From assembly GCA_002686255.1 (NCBI GenBank), contig NZAZ01000003.1:1-39439 (forward strand): a stretch of DNA of 39,439 nt, in the 5' to 3' direction. This document shows positions 31,823-39,439 of the stretch, in pieces. The stretch comes from Rhodospirillaceae bacterium (GTDB lineage: Bacteria > Pseudomonadota > Alphaproteobacteria > Rhodospirillales > Casp-alpha2). The notes under the pieces are model-generated. The model saw only the letters and a program-made list of their open reading frames with translations, was not told where the DNA came from and did no database searches. The translations under genes and the position numbers were made by a program. Every line of letters begins with the position of its first letter. Positions within the stretch are counted from its first letter, which is position 1.

Positions 31823-33630
31823 TGCCTGTCCTTGAAAAGGACGAAATTACCGAGAACCAGGACATCCATTTCCGTCGCCATGAAACATTTGTAGGCATCC
31901 TCGGGCGTGCACACGATGGGTTCGTCCCTAACGTTGAAGCTTGTGTTCACCAAAAGCCCGCGTCCGGTTTCCTGCTTGAAGTCCGTAAGCAGGCGGTGAA
32001 ACCGGGGATTGGTTTCCTTGTGCACGGTCTGCACACGGGCCGAATAGTCTACGTGGGTAATCGCCGGCACGTCGCTTCGAACCACATTCAGCTTGTCCAG
32101 CCCCTGGCGCGCCTCGTCTTCGGGCCTAAGCGCCAGGCGCTTATCTTCGGCGACGTCCGCGACAAGAAGCATGTAAGGACTTTCGCGGTCCATGTCGAAA
32201 AAATCGGCGGTGTCTTCGCTCAGCACCGCCGGGGCAAAGGGGCGGAAACTTTCCCGGTATTTGATCTTGAGGTTCAACGTCCTCTGCATGGCCGCCGAAT
32301 GAGGGTCGCCCAGGATGGACCGGTTGCCGAGCGCCCGGGGACCAAACTCCATCCGGCCCTGGTACCAGCCGGTTATTTTTCCCGACGCCAATTCGCGGGC
32401 GATGGCCGGAAACAGCTCATCGTCTTCCACAGCGTCATAGACGGCGGAAAACGAGTCGAGTGTTTCCCGGATAAGGCCGTCGTCGAAGGCCGGCCCGAGA
32501 TAGGCGCCGTGCATGGCATCGGCGCCGTTGGGCGCCGGTTGGCGCGCCGTCCCGCCGCCATCGCTACCGTCGATATGGTTATTGGCGATGGCAAGGGCTA
32601 CGCCGAGCGACGATCCGGCATCACCCGCCGCCGGTTGAATCCAGATATTTTCGAACGGCCCCTCGCGAAGGAGGCGGGCATTGGCGACGCAGTTCAACGC
32701 TACCCCGCCGGCCAGGCAAAGATTTTTTTCGCCGGTTTTGTCGAAAAGATTGCGACACATACCGAGCACGACTTCCTCGAGCACTTCCTGGACGGACCGC
32801 GCCAGGTCTATGTGCCGCTGGGTCAGGGGCTCGCCGGCCCCACGCGGCGGTCCGCCGAACAGGTCCGCGAACCGGTCGTTGGTCATGGTCAGCCCGGTGC
32901 AGTAGTTGAAATACCGCATGTCCAACCGGAAGGAGCCGTCCTTCTTGACGTCGATGAGGTGCTCGCGGATCAGGTCCGCGTAGGCGGGCTCGCCATAGGG
33001 CGCCAGACCCATGACCTTGTACTCTCCGTCGTTGACCTTGAAGCCCAGGTAATAAGTGAAGGCCGAATACAGCATCCCCAACGAGTGGGGGAAGCGAATC
33101 TCCTCGAACAAATCAAGCTTTCGCCCCTTGCCGACGCCGAACGACGTGGTCGCCCACTCACCGACACCGTCCATGACCAGGACCGCGGCGCTTTCGAAGG
33201 GTGAAGGATAATAGGCGCTGGCGGCGTGAGAATGGTGATGGAAGCCGAACAACATTTTGTCCCCGTCCAGCGTGCCGCGCCCAAGATCATTGAGTCCGTC
33301 AATAAGCAGGTTTTTTTGGAATACCTTTTCCTTGACCCATACCGGTATGGCCTTGACGAATGAACCCAGTCCGGCCGGCGCGTAGGCGAGATAGGTCTCC
33401 AACAGCCGGTCGAAGGTAAGAAGCGGCTTGTCGTAGAAACCGACGAAATCGACCTCGTCCAGTGTCACGCCTGCTTCGTCCAGGCAAAAGGCGGCGGCAT
33501 CGCCGGGAAAGCCGCAATCGTGCTTATTTCGGGAAAACCGTTCCTGTTGCGCGGCGGCAAGTATGGTGTCGCCGCGGACGATGGCGGCGGCGCTGTCGTG
33601 ATAGAAAGCCGAAAGGCCGAGAACGATCAT
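31819..33630 (-). CDS. O-carbamoyltransferase, NodU/CmcH/TobZ family
   Basis: The 603-residue protein has the full two-domain layout of the family. The N-terminal Kae1-like domain shows LSAFYHDSAAAIV with H11, HHHSHAASAYY at 131-141 (H131 and H135 as likely metal ligands) and VMDGVGEW with D154. The C-terminal YrdC-like domain contains EFGPRALGNRSILGDP, KYRESFRPFAPA and LLVNTSFNVRDEPIV. It transfers a carbamoyl group from carbamoyl phosphate, through a carbamoyl-adenylate, to a hydroxyl of a sugar. Upstream, a 50-aa DUF5989-type gene and an SxtJ-like gene form the cassette often seen with such enzymes. The start is ATG 33630, 18 nt after the micro-gene stop. Confidence 0.95.
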   Translation of the reverse strand: MIVLGLSAFYHDSAAAIVRGDTILAAAQQERFSRNKHDCGFPGDAAAFCLDEAGVTLDEVDFVGFYDKPLLTFDRLLETYLAYAPAGLGSFVKAIPVWVKEKVFQKNLLIDGLNDLGRGTLDGDKMLFGFHHHSHAASAYYPSPFESAAVLVMDGVGEWATTSFGVGKGRKLDLFEEIRFPHSLGMLYSAFTYYLGFKVNDGEYKVMGLAPYGEPAYADLIREHLIDVKKDGSFRLDMRYFNYCTGLTMTNDRFADLFGGPPRGAGEPLTQRHIDLARSVQEVLEEVVLGMCRNLFDKTGEKNLCLAGGVALNCVANARLLREGPFENIWIQPAAGDAGSSLGVALAIANNHIDGSDGGGTARQPAPNGADAMHGAYLGPAFDDGLIRETLDSFSAVYDAVEDDELFPAIARELASGKITGWYQGRMEFGPRALGNRSILGDPHSAAMQRTLNLKIKYRESFRPFAPAVLSEDTADFFDMDRESPYMLLVADVAEDKRLALRPEDEARQGLDKLNVVRSDVPAITHVDYSARVQTVHKETNPRFHRLLTDFKQETGRGLLVNTSFNVRDEPIVCTPEDAYKCFMATEMDVLVLGNFVLFKDRQ

Positions 33631-33648
33631 GTTAGGGGACGGATTGCC

Positions 33649-33801
33649 TTAGAAAATAGCATAGATAAAGGGTGCGATGGCGGTGCTTTCCGCGGCGATG
33701 AGAAGGCCGCCCAAAGCGATCAGGCCGAAGATCAGCGGCGCCATCCAGAACTTCTTGTAGACGCGCATGAACTTGATCAGTTGACCGAGGGTGGAAAGCA
33801 T
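33649..33801 (-). CDS. DUF5989-family 50-aa membrane protein
   Basis: The frame starts at ATG 33801 and stops with TAA at 33651-33649. The product begins MLSTLGQLIKFMRVYKKFWM and ends ESTAIAPFIYAIF. A basic amphipathic start is followed by one membrane segment at about 20-37. The KKFW motif and the AxAPFIY end fit the DUF5989 family as I remember it, which sits next to NodU/CmcH carbamoyltransferases and SxtJ-like proteins. It is shorter than usual gene-calling limits. The role is unknown; the conserved neighbourhood suggests it helps anchor or stabilise the carbamoylation machinery at the membrane. Confidence 0.82.
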   Translation of the reverse strand: MLSTLGQLIKFMRVYKKFWMAPLIFGLIALGGLLIAAESTAIAPFIYAIF

Positions 33802-33840
33802 TTTTTTGTCTTTTGGGGCAAGGGGTTGGATGAAAGGGGC

Positions 33841-34230
33841 CTAGAACATATCGCGGAAAGTGTCTTCGTCGGAATGTCGGGTGACGGGCGTCCAGTAGGT
33901 TTTTGCTTTCGGGTCAGGATTGCGGTGCATGGGATCGCGCCCCGAAAGCCGGATTATAAAACCGATGGGAAGAAGGAAAAGATAAAAGAAAAGACCCAAA
34001 AGCAGGAAATTCATCACCCGGCCAAGCCGCTCGGCGAAAAGACCCCAAAGGCGATTGAACGGCAATAAAACACCGGGCAGGGCCAGCGCGACGGCCGTGA
34101 ACCCGCCGGCCGCGATCAGCGCCGATTCAAGAATCACAGCGAAGAAAAACCAGCCGACGACGGCGATCACCGAAAATACGGCGGCGAACATCAAGCCGAA
34201 CTGGCGGTCGCTAAGTTTGGGTTGGGTCAT
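33841..34230 (-). CDS. SxtJ-like small membrane protein
   Basis: The 129-residue protein begins MTQPKLSDRQFGLMFAAVFS. It has three or four hydrophobic segments, at about 10-30, 36-55 and 68-92. A polar tail follows, with RDPMHRNPDPKAKTYW. The LSDRQFGL start, FNRLWGLFAERLG and the RDP tail fit the SxtJ family, named from the saxitoxin clusters and found beside carbamoyltransferases in many glycan loci. ATG 34230 begins 1 nt after the oxidoreductase stop; the longer frame overlaps that gene. Function is unproven; a membrane adaptor role is a guess. Confidence 0.8.
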   Translation of the reverse strand: MTQPKLSDRQFGLMFAAVFSVIAVVGWFFFAVILESALIAAGGFTAVALALPGVLLPFNRLWGLFAERLGRVMNFLLLGLFFYLFLLPIGFIIRLSGRDPMHRNPDPKAKTYWTPVTRHSDEDTFRDMF

Positions 34231-34231
34231 G

Positions 34232-35272
34232 TCAGGAAGTCTCGCGACTGAGGCCCCAACGTGTCTTCCAATCCTCATCGGCGCAGTAGATTCGATAGAC
34301 AAGTTGCATGGTCCGGAGCGCGTCGTCGGACGAGCCGTTTACGATCGGTGCGCCGTTCTGGACGGCATCGGCGAACTCGGCCACCTCGTCGGCCCAGGAC
34401 GGGTCCCGGGTGTAGTTCTTTATTTCCTCTTTCGGGTCGCCCATGTCGTCGCCGGCGGTCCGCGCGATGGTCAACGTCTCCTCGCCGTAGCTTTTGGAGC
34501 CCGAAAGGATGCCGGCCAGGGTCAAGGCGCCCTTGGTCAGCGTGATCTCGAGCCCGAACCGGTGTCGCCATTGGCTGGCCGACGAATGCAGCATCGCCAC
34601 CTTGCCGTCGGCCGTTTTCATCAAGGCATAGGCGTTGTCCTCGACGTCGTGGTCCCAGACGCTGTTGGAAACGAAGCTGTGGATCTGGTCGAAATCGCCG
34701 GCGAACAGGCGCAACAGATCGACCATGTGAATGCCCTGGTCCAGCAGCACCCCGCCACCGGCCAGCGCGCGCTCGGTCCGCCACGAGGTCTGGTCGAAGG
34801 TGATCAACTGCGACTTGCCGTAAACGGCGCGCAGGTTGATGACCTCGCCCAATTCGCCGGAATGGAGGATTTCCAAGGCGTCGCGGACGGAGTCGTGATA
34901 GCGGTGGTTGAAACCGTATTTCAATTTAAGCCCCGGGTGCTTTTTCTCGCACTCGATGACCCGGACGATGTCACCGACGTCGCGCCCCGGCGGTTTTTCG
35001 CAGAACACATGCATGCCCTTCTCGAGCCCGCCGATGGTGGCGTCGGGGTTGATGTCGTTGGTCAGGCAGACGAACAGCACGTCCAGGTCTTCGGCCAGGA
35101 GCTTTCGATAATCGTCGAAGTACTTAACCCCGTCGTCGAACACCCCGTCGCCGTCAAGGGTTCGGTCGGAAACGGCCACCGTCTGCAATGCCGGATGCGG
35201 GTCGATGACGGAGCGCCGGCGCTTGCCGACGACACCGTAACCGGCGATCCCGACTTTCAGTCTTTCGGTCAT
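34232..35272 (-). CDS. Gfo/Idh/MocA-family sugar oxidoreductase (second of pair)
   Basis: The 346-residue protein has VGIAGYGVVGKRR at 7-19, FCEKPPG with EKP at 92-94, and YGFNHRYHDSV near 118-128. GGGVLLDQGIHMVDLLRLF is the family's active-site helix, including the catalytic His. Such enzymes use NAD(P) to oxidise or reduce sugar hydroxyls. The ATG at 35272 overlaps the upstream oxidoreductase stop as ATGA, so the two are coupled and may catalyse linked steps. A longer open frame to 36598 runs antisense-like through the upstream gene in another frame and is not real. Substrate unknown. Confidence 0.88.
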   Translation of the reverse strand: MTERLKVGIAGYGVVGKRRRSVIDPHPALQTVAVSDRTLDGDGVFDDGVKYFDDYRKLLAEDLDVLFVCLTNDINPDATIGGLEKGMHVFCEKPPGRDVGDIVRVIECEKKHPGLKLKYGFNHRYHDSVRDALEILHSGELGEVINLRAVYGKSQLITFDQTSWRTERALAGGGVLLDQGIHMVDLLRLFAGDFDQIHSFVSNSVWDHDVEDNAYALMKTADGKVAMLHSSASQWRHRFGLEITLTKGALTLAGILSGSKSYGEETLTIARTAGDDMGDPKEEIKNYTRDPSWADEVAEFADAVQNGAPIVNGSSDDALRTMQLVYRIYCADEDWKTRWGLSRETS

Positions 35273-36390
35273 GGTGTTTCGGTTTCCTGGGGCGTCCGGT
35301 AAAGGTCGGAAATGGCTTCGTCGGCCCGGCCGAGGCGCTCGGATTCGCCTTCGCCCGCGACGTCGACCCAACCGCCCGCCTCGTCGGAGCGGTAAAAGGC
35401 GTGCAGCAGCTTCAAGGTGCCCAGGCAATCCTCGCGACTGACCGGATAGGGGGTGGAATCCCTGAAAAAGCCGACGATGTCCCGGTACATTTGGGTGTGG
35501 CCGAAACCGTAGACGGCGCCGTGACCCTTGATGCCCTGGAAGTCCTCGGAGTTTTCGGCGCAAGCGCCCGGGTCCGGGGTGAAGACCTGCAGCTCGTTGA
35601 CGGCGATGCCGCCGATTTGCGCCAGGCCCTCGGACCCGACGATGGAGATGGAGGCCTCGAAATCGTCGGGCCGGGCCGCCGTCGTCGCTTCGACGATGCC
35701 GACCGAATCGCCTTCGAAGTTCAGCGTCGCGGCCACCGTGTCCTCGACCTCGATGTCGGCGCCGAGCGTCCGCATGCTGGCGTTGACCCGGCTCACCTCG
35801 CCGCCGAGATAGCGGATCAGGTCGACGTGATGGATGGACTGGTTGGTCAACGCGCCGCCGTCGTGGGAAAAGGTGCCGCGCCAGGGTGCCATGTCGTAAT
35901 AACGCTGCGGCCGGCACCAGCGTACGCGCACCGAAACGATGCGCACGTTGCCAAGCTCGCCGCCGTCGATGGCCTGTTTGACGCGCCTGACCGCCTTGTT
36001 GTGACGGTTCTGGAACACCGGGAAGATGTGCAGACCGGCGTCGTCGGCGGCGCCAAAGGCGTCGAGCAATTGTCCGGGGCGCATGAAGGTGGGCTTTTCC
36101 ATGATCACATGCTTGGAGAATTCCTTCACCATCTCCATGCCGTGCTCGAAATGCATGCCCGACGGCGTGATCACCGCGGCGATGTCGATCTCCGGGTGCT
36201 TGGCGAACATTTCCCGGTAATTGGCATAAGCCGGGACGCCCGACTCTTTGGCGTAGGCGTCGGCCTTTTCGAACTCCAGGTCGCAGACGGCGGCCAGCTC
36301 GACATCGTCGACCTCGGCGATGGACCGGCAGTGGTGGCCGGCGATGCGACCGCAGCCGATCAGGGCCACGCTGAGGGGTTCGGTGGTCAT
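35269..36390 (-). CDS. Gfo/Idh/MocA-family oxidoreductase, WlbA/WbpB-like
   Basis: The 373-residue protein has ALIGCGRIAGHH near 9-20 and MEKPTFM with EKP at 98-100. It then has FQNRHNKAVRRVKQAIDGG followed by VRWCRPQRYY, WRGTFSHDGGALTNQSIHHV and DLIRYLGG. The QNR, R-W-x-R-P-x-x-YY and GGAL-NQ-IHH blocks resemble WlbA/WbpB, which oxidises C-3 of UDP-GlcNAcA with NAD. The true substrate may differ, as no partner aminotransferase (WlbC/WbpE type) is in the window. I choose ATG 36390, which overlaps the upstream gene stop as ATGA; the longer frame enters that gene. Confidence 0.88.
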   Translation of the reverse strand: MTTEPLSVALIGCGRIAGHHCRSIAEVDDVELAAVCDLEFEKADAYAKESGVPAYANYREMFAKHPEIDIAAVITPSGMHFEHGMEMVKEFSKHVIMEKPTFMRPGQLLDAFGAADDAGLHIFPVFQNRHNKAVRRVKQAIDGGELGNVRIVSVRVRWCRPQRYYDMAPWRGTFSHDGGALTNQSIHHVDLIRYLGGEVSRVNASMRTLGADIEVEDTVAATLNFEGDSVGIVEATTAARPDDFEASISIVGSEGLAQIGGIAVNELQVFTPDPGACAENSEDFQGIKGHGAVYGFGHTQMYRDIVGFFRDSTPYPVSREDCLGTLKLLHAFYRSDEAGGWVDVAGEGESERLGRADEAISDLYRTPQETETP

Positions 36391-38042
36391 GCGAAACTTT
36401 CTTCTTGTCTTGGGGATGGTTCGGGGGCGGGGACGGGCTTGCCTCCGGCCAGCAGCTTCCGCCACAGGTCCCAGTCCACCGGCGACAGTACGTCTTCCCA
36501 GGGCAAGGGCTCAGAAGAATTTTTCCCGGCGTTCGTAAGCGCGCCAGCCAGGTCGGTCGCGGTGACGGTTTCGACGGAGACGAAACCGGGCAGGACATCG
36601 ACGGCGATCTGGTCCTCGGGCAGGAACCGGAACGTCGGCAGTCCCGCCAGCAGCCCCTCCAGCCCCATGGTGCCGGTAGAATAGACGACCGCCGACAGCG
36701 CCGGTTGCGCCTCCAACGTGTCCGGGGTGCGGCGGATGTTTTCCGATTCCTCGAAATCGAGGGGATACATGGGATGGTCCTTGACCAAAAATTTCACCCC
36801 CTTTGCGGCGGACGCGGCTTGGATGGCGTTCATCTGTTGGCGGGCGATGCCGTGGTCGGCCGACAGGGCCACGAAAACGGGGGCCTTGGCATCGTAGGGA
36901 ACATCTTCGACTCGCTGGATGCGGAGCGAACCGCCGATGACCAGGCGGTCTTCGGGCATGCCCCAGTCCAGGAGCTGGTCCCGGTAGGCGGGGCCGTCGC
37001 AGAGGATGGCGTCGGGCAGGCTTTCCCCGCCGTCAACGTTGGTGGCGGGGCTGTAATTCAACTGATGGGGGCCGATGACGGTGTGCTGATAGCCGAGCGT
37101 GGTAATACCGAGCCGCCGCGCCTGGCGGCAAAAATCCCGCTCCCAGCCGTGGTTTTCCCACGGCCAGGCGACGACCGCCGGGCGGGTGTGGGTGAGCCAG
37201 GCTTTCTGGCAATGGCGCTGCCAGGCGTTCATGGCGTGGGCCGCCCCGGCGCCTTCCTTTTCCGCCGCCCGGCGCACCAGCCAGCCGAAGGACCCGGACA
37301 GATGCCGTTCCGACAGCCGCCAGCGTTTGAACAACAAGCGCATGGCCTGCAACGGGCTGCCCCAGGCGTGGAGCGAGGCGGTGCGGCCGTCGGCGGCGAG
37401 GGCCGCCGCCTGGGCCGGGCCGCAATCGGTGTGAAGAACGCGCGCGAGGGCGGGGATTTCGGACATCATGGGGCCGAAGTAATCGTCATGGCCCTGGGCG
37501 TTGCTGCGCGGATGGCCATAGACCAGAATCACCGGGCCGCCCTTTGCCGCTTGTTGCCGCCGGCCGCGGGTCGCCAGCGACGCCCAGGCCAACCGCAGAA
37601 CCAGCCGCGAACGGGCAAGAAAGCCGCGCAGCCGCAATTTCAACGTCGCCGGTAAAAGATCCGGCCCCATCCCCGCCTGGACGCCGGACAGCACCGTCAG
37701 ATGACGGAACAGCCAGGGATCGTCGCAAATGACGAGACAGGGTTCCTTCTCCCGCGCCATTTGCTTGGTCAGGCGTCCCCAGGCCATCATCAGCCCGAAA
37801 TCCGAGCCGTACCCGGCGCACGTGGTGGCGTAGGCCAACTCGGCGCCTTTGCCGTCGGCCAGGGTGCCGGCGGCGGCCCACCATTCAGGGCAGATGGCGT
37901 CGAAGGCGGCCTCAAGTTTTTTCGCCAGGCCCTCCAGCTTTTTCCCGTCCGCGCCCTTGCCGGCGGCGCCGGTGACGGCATACCAGACGCCGTAGGATTC
38001 GGGCGGCGGCAAGTCGCGGGATGTTCTCAGCAATACGGGCAT
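36387..38042 (-). CDS. Uncharacterised surface-carbohydrate protein, GT-B-like, 551 aa
   Basis: I do not recognise a named family with confidence. The N-terminal ~170 residues are an alpha/beta region with CPEWW and CAGYGSDFG motifs. A second half resembles a GT-B-type nucleotide-sugar or CDP-alditol transferase. It shows LGYQHTVIGPHQLNYSP near 305-321, a CDGPAYRDQLLDWGMP segment, ALSADHG, VKDHPMYP, and VVYSTGTMGLEGLLAGLPT near 449-467. The KDHPMYP and STGTMGLEGLLAGLP pattern is like the donor-binding end of capsule transferases. It is the first gene of its operon and overlaps the next by ATGA. Two fused domains are likely. A glycosyltransferase role is inferred. Confidence 0.75.
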   Translation of the reverse strand: MPVLLRTSRDLPPPESYGVWYAVTGAAGKGADGKKLEGLAKKLEAAFDAICPEWWAAAGTLADGKGAELAYATTCAGYGSDFGLMMAWGRLTKQMAREKEPCLVICDDPWLFRHLTVLSGVQAGMGPDLLPATLKLRLRGFLARSRLVLRLAWASLATRGRRQQAAKGGPVILVYGHPRSNAQGHDDYFGPMMSEIPALARVLHTDCGPAQAAALAADGRTASLHAWGSPLQAMRLLFKRWRLSERHLSGSFGWLVRRAAEKEGAGAAHAMNAWQRHCQKAWLTHTRPAVVAWPWENHGWERDFCRQARRLGITTLGYQHTVIGPHQLNYSPATNVDGGESLPDAILCDGPAYRDQLLDWGMPEDRLVIGGSLRIQRVEDVPYDAKAPVFVALSADHGIARQQMNAIQAASAAKGVKFLVKDHPMYPLDFEESENIRRTPDTLEAQPALSAVVYSTGTMGLEGLLAGLPTFRFLPEDQIAVDVLPGFVSVETVTATDLAGALTNAGKNSSEPLPWEDVLSPVDWDLWRKLLAGGKPVPAPEPSPRQEESFA

Positions 38043-38123
38043 AGGCCGAGCCTAAACAAACGTCCGGGACGGTTGGTGAAAGCGATTTCCCGAAGGGACG
38101 TCTTGTGGCATGGTCCCGTCGTC
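38043..38123. other. Divergent intergenic region
   Basis: These 81 nt separate two divergent genes and should hold both promoters. I see no convincing -10/-35 pair. A GAAGGGA at 38092-38098 is the best ribosome-site-like sequence for the + strand gene and would favour a TTG start at 38103 over ATG 38124. Confidence 0.35.
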
Positions 38124-39095
38124 ATGGTGGATTCCAATTTGGATTTTCTGAAACAGGTCTTTCAGGCGCTCCGGGAGACCGAAAAAGATGGGCTCTTGAC
38201 CGACCGGCGGGACGAGGGGCTGACAGGAATCTCGGGCCTGAAAACCGTCGGCGCGCTCCAGCGTCTGGTCGGCCTGTTCGCCGGCGACCCCCGGGCATGT
38301 TACTTGGAAATCGGCGTCTTCCAGGGGTTGACCCTGGTTTCGGCGGCGTTGCAGGCGCCGGGGCTTGCCTGTTTCGGCATCGACAACTTCGCCACCCTGG
38401 ATCCCGATGAAAAAAACAAGGAAATCACCACCGAGCGCCTGCAACGGTTCGGCGCTGCCAACGCGACCCTCATCGACAGCGACTTCGAGGCCGCGCTGGC
38501 CGGCCTGGATGCCCGACTGGATGGCCGCAAGATCGCCGTCTATTTCATCGACGGCCCCCACGATTACCGCAGCCAGATGGTCTGCCTGTTGTTGGCCCTC
38601 GGTCACCTGCATGATCGCTGTGTTATTGTCATCGACGACGCTAATTACGCCTGTGTCCGCCAAGCCACCGCCGATTTTCTGGCCGGCCACCCGGATTTCA
38701 AGATGGTGTTCGAGGCCTACAGTCCCGCCCACCCCGCCAACATGGAAGGGGCCGAATTGGAGCGCTGGGAAGAAGGCTGGCTCAACGGCGTCAACGTCCT
38801 GGTCCGCGATGCCGAAGGCTTGTTGCCCGACATGGTGCCGCCGACGGAATCCGATAAGACGCGCCATTTCAACGAATGGCTGGTTCACCGGCTGCGCCGG
38901 GCCGAACTGGCACCGGAGGCCGTGGCGCTGGCCGACGCCATCTGCATCGGGGACATGGCGGCGGAGGAAAAGGCCCGCAAGGCGCTGTTGGAAAAATACG
39001 GCATCTGGCGGGACGTTTCCGACGGCCGGTACCGGGACCGCAATACGTACTCCACCGGGCTGACGGAAGGGCGTTTCACCAACATCCCAGACTGA
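38124..39095 (+). CDS. Class I SAM-dependent methyltransferase (Methyltransf_24-like)
   Basis: The 323-residue protein has CYLEIGVFQGLTLVSAAL near 59-76 as motif I, FGIDNFATLDPDEKN with the acidic SAM-binding position, and AVYFIDGPHDYRSQM with the DG-HDY metal/catalytic block. VIVIDDANY is also present. This set matches Methyltransf_24-type O-methyltransferases, which are common in polysaccharide loci. ATG 38124 is used; TTG 38103 in the same frame has a better ribosome-site-like sequence upstream and would add 7 residues. It is divergent from the 551-aa gene and convergent with the SDR fragment. It likely O-methylates a sugar. Confidence 0.83.
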   Translation: MVDSNLDFLKQVFQALRETEKDGLLTDRRDEGLTGISGLKTVGALQRLVGLFAGDPRACYLEIGVFQGLTLVSAALQAPGLACFGIDNFATLDPDEKNKEITTERLQRFGAANATLIDSDFEAALAGLDARLDGRKIAVYFIDGPHDYRSQMVCLLLALGHLHDRCVIVIDDANYACVRQATADFLAGHPDFKMVFEAYSPAHPANMEGAELERWEEGWLNGVNVLVRDAEGLLPDMVPPTESDKTRHFNEWLVHRLRRAELAPEAVALADAICIGDMAAEEKARKALLEKYGIWRDVSDGRYRDRNTYSTGLTEGRFTNIPD

Positions 39096-39103
39096 GACCC
39101 GCC

Positions 39104-39439
39104 CTAAAGCCAGTCACCGCCGGTGAGCGGAATCATCTGGCCGGTGATGAACCCGGCCCAGCCGGACAGCAGATAGACCATCAACGCCGCCGCTTCCTCG
39201 GGCTCGCCGCCGCGCTTCAACGGCACCATTTGGGCGCGGTCCTTCATGTCGGCCTCGGTCCTTTTGTGCCAGCGCTGATGGAAGCCCGACGCGATGTAAC
39301 CGAATCTGAGCCCGTTGACCAGAATACCGTCCGCCGCGCCCTCGCGGGCCAGACCCTGGACCATGCATTCGGTGCCCCGCTTGGCGATGGCGTAGGGAAA
39401 AGATTCGGCGCTGCCGCCGTGGAGCGCCGATTCGGTGCC
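39104..39439 (-). CDS. SDR-family oxidoreductase, C-terminal part (cut by window end)
   Basis: The frame enters from beyond the window and stops at 39104. It includes SFPYAIAKRGTECMVQGLA, where YAIAK is the catalytic YxxxK of classical SDRs. ILVNGLRFGYIASGF is the loop after the active site, and a C-terminal EPEEAAALMVYLLSGWAGFITGQ ends in the family's GG-W-L close. The N-terminal Rossmann motif lies outside. It resembles FabG-like dehydrogenases. It may belong to the same glycan locus (for example an NDP-sugar or keto-acid reductase), but this is not shown. The in-frame ATG at 39364 is internal, not the start. Confidence 0.85.
   Translation of the reverse strand, partial: GTESALHGGSAESFPYAIAKRGTECMVQGLAREGAADGILVNGLRFGYIASGFHQRWHKRTEADMKDRAQMVPLKRGGEPEEAAALMVYLLSGWAGFITGQMIPLTGGDWL

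Noticed and set aside
34232..36598. 788-codon minus frame suggesting a fused protein
   Set aside because: Only the part from 35272 downstream is a Gfo/Idh enzyme. The rest is an off-frame reading of the WlbA-like gene, rich in Arg, Gly and Pro. The ATGA overlap at 35269-35272 marks the real boundary.
1..39439. CRISPR arrays, tRNA, rRNA or riboswitches
   Set aside because: I looked for spaced direct repeats, cloverleaf-like and conserved RNA segments and found none convincing.

Overview
The window is high-GC DNA with alphaproteobacterial character. The evidence is the ~180 kDa NAD-glutamate dehydrogenase of the Bac_GDH class, a purH gene, and LPS/O-antigen genes packed in long translationally coupled operons. 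A Rhodospirillales-like host is my inference; no rRNA, tRNA or CRISPR array is visible, so taxonomy rests on protein families recognised from memory.

Layout. (1) 1-2212 is an eroded, lower-GC island. It holds the last codons of an IS5-family transposase abutting the C-terminal part of a B12-type radical SAM gene, a lone IS3-like terminal sequence, and three small hypothetical genes, two of them membrane proteins. (2) 2380-9222 (+) is largely housekeeping: NAD-glutamate dehydrogenase, a UMF1-type MFS transporter behind a striking 17-bp inverted repeat, and a GmhA-type sugar phosphate isomerase. A 48-codon stub resembling the start of an AHL-lactonase-type protein follows. (3) 16180-9409 (-) is one operon: a WecA/WbpL-type initiating transferase, a WbuB-type GT4, a WbpV-type 4-reductase, a WbpM/CapD-type 4,6-dehydratase, then purH at the end. 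(4) 26282-16288 (-) is a second operon: heparinase-like protein, three GT2 enzymes, a 40-residue membrane micro-ORF, a GT-C-like membrane protein, a cupin, a sugar C-methyltransferase, a UXS-like SDR and a Gfo/Idh oxidoreductase, closed by a strong intrinsic terminator. (5) A single methyltransferase (26388-27311, +) stands between operons. (6) 38042-27305 (-) is a third operon: a 551-aa uncharacterised surface-carbohydrate protein, two Gfo/Idh oxidoreductases, an SxtJ-like membrane protein, a 50-aa DUF5989-type protein, a NodU/CmcH carbamoyltransferase, a methyltransferase, an SGNH protein, a divergent KdsB-like cytidylyltransferase, a HAD phosphatase and a D-2-hydroxyacid dehydrogenase. (7) 38124-39095 (+) is a methyltransferase, and the C-terminal part of an SDR (-) runs off the window end.

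Together regions 3-7 look like a surface-polysaccharide (O-antigen or capsule) locus. The third operon would make 6-deoxy-HexNAc (QuiNAc or FucNAc), load it on undecaprenyl phosphate and extend it. The second would make a C-methylated NDP-sugar and polyprenyl-linked sugars for a GT-C enzyme. The first looks like a route to an activated, carbamoylated, possibly acylated and methylated sugar, perhaps an unusual 2-ulosonic acid. The most novel points are the divergent KdsB module, the carbamoyltransferase/DUF5989/SxtJ cassette, the two micro-ORFs, and a predicted leaderless promoter just after the terminator at 16214-16254.
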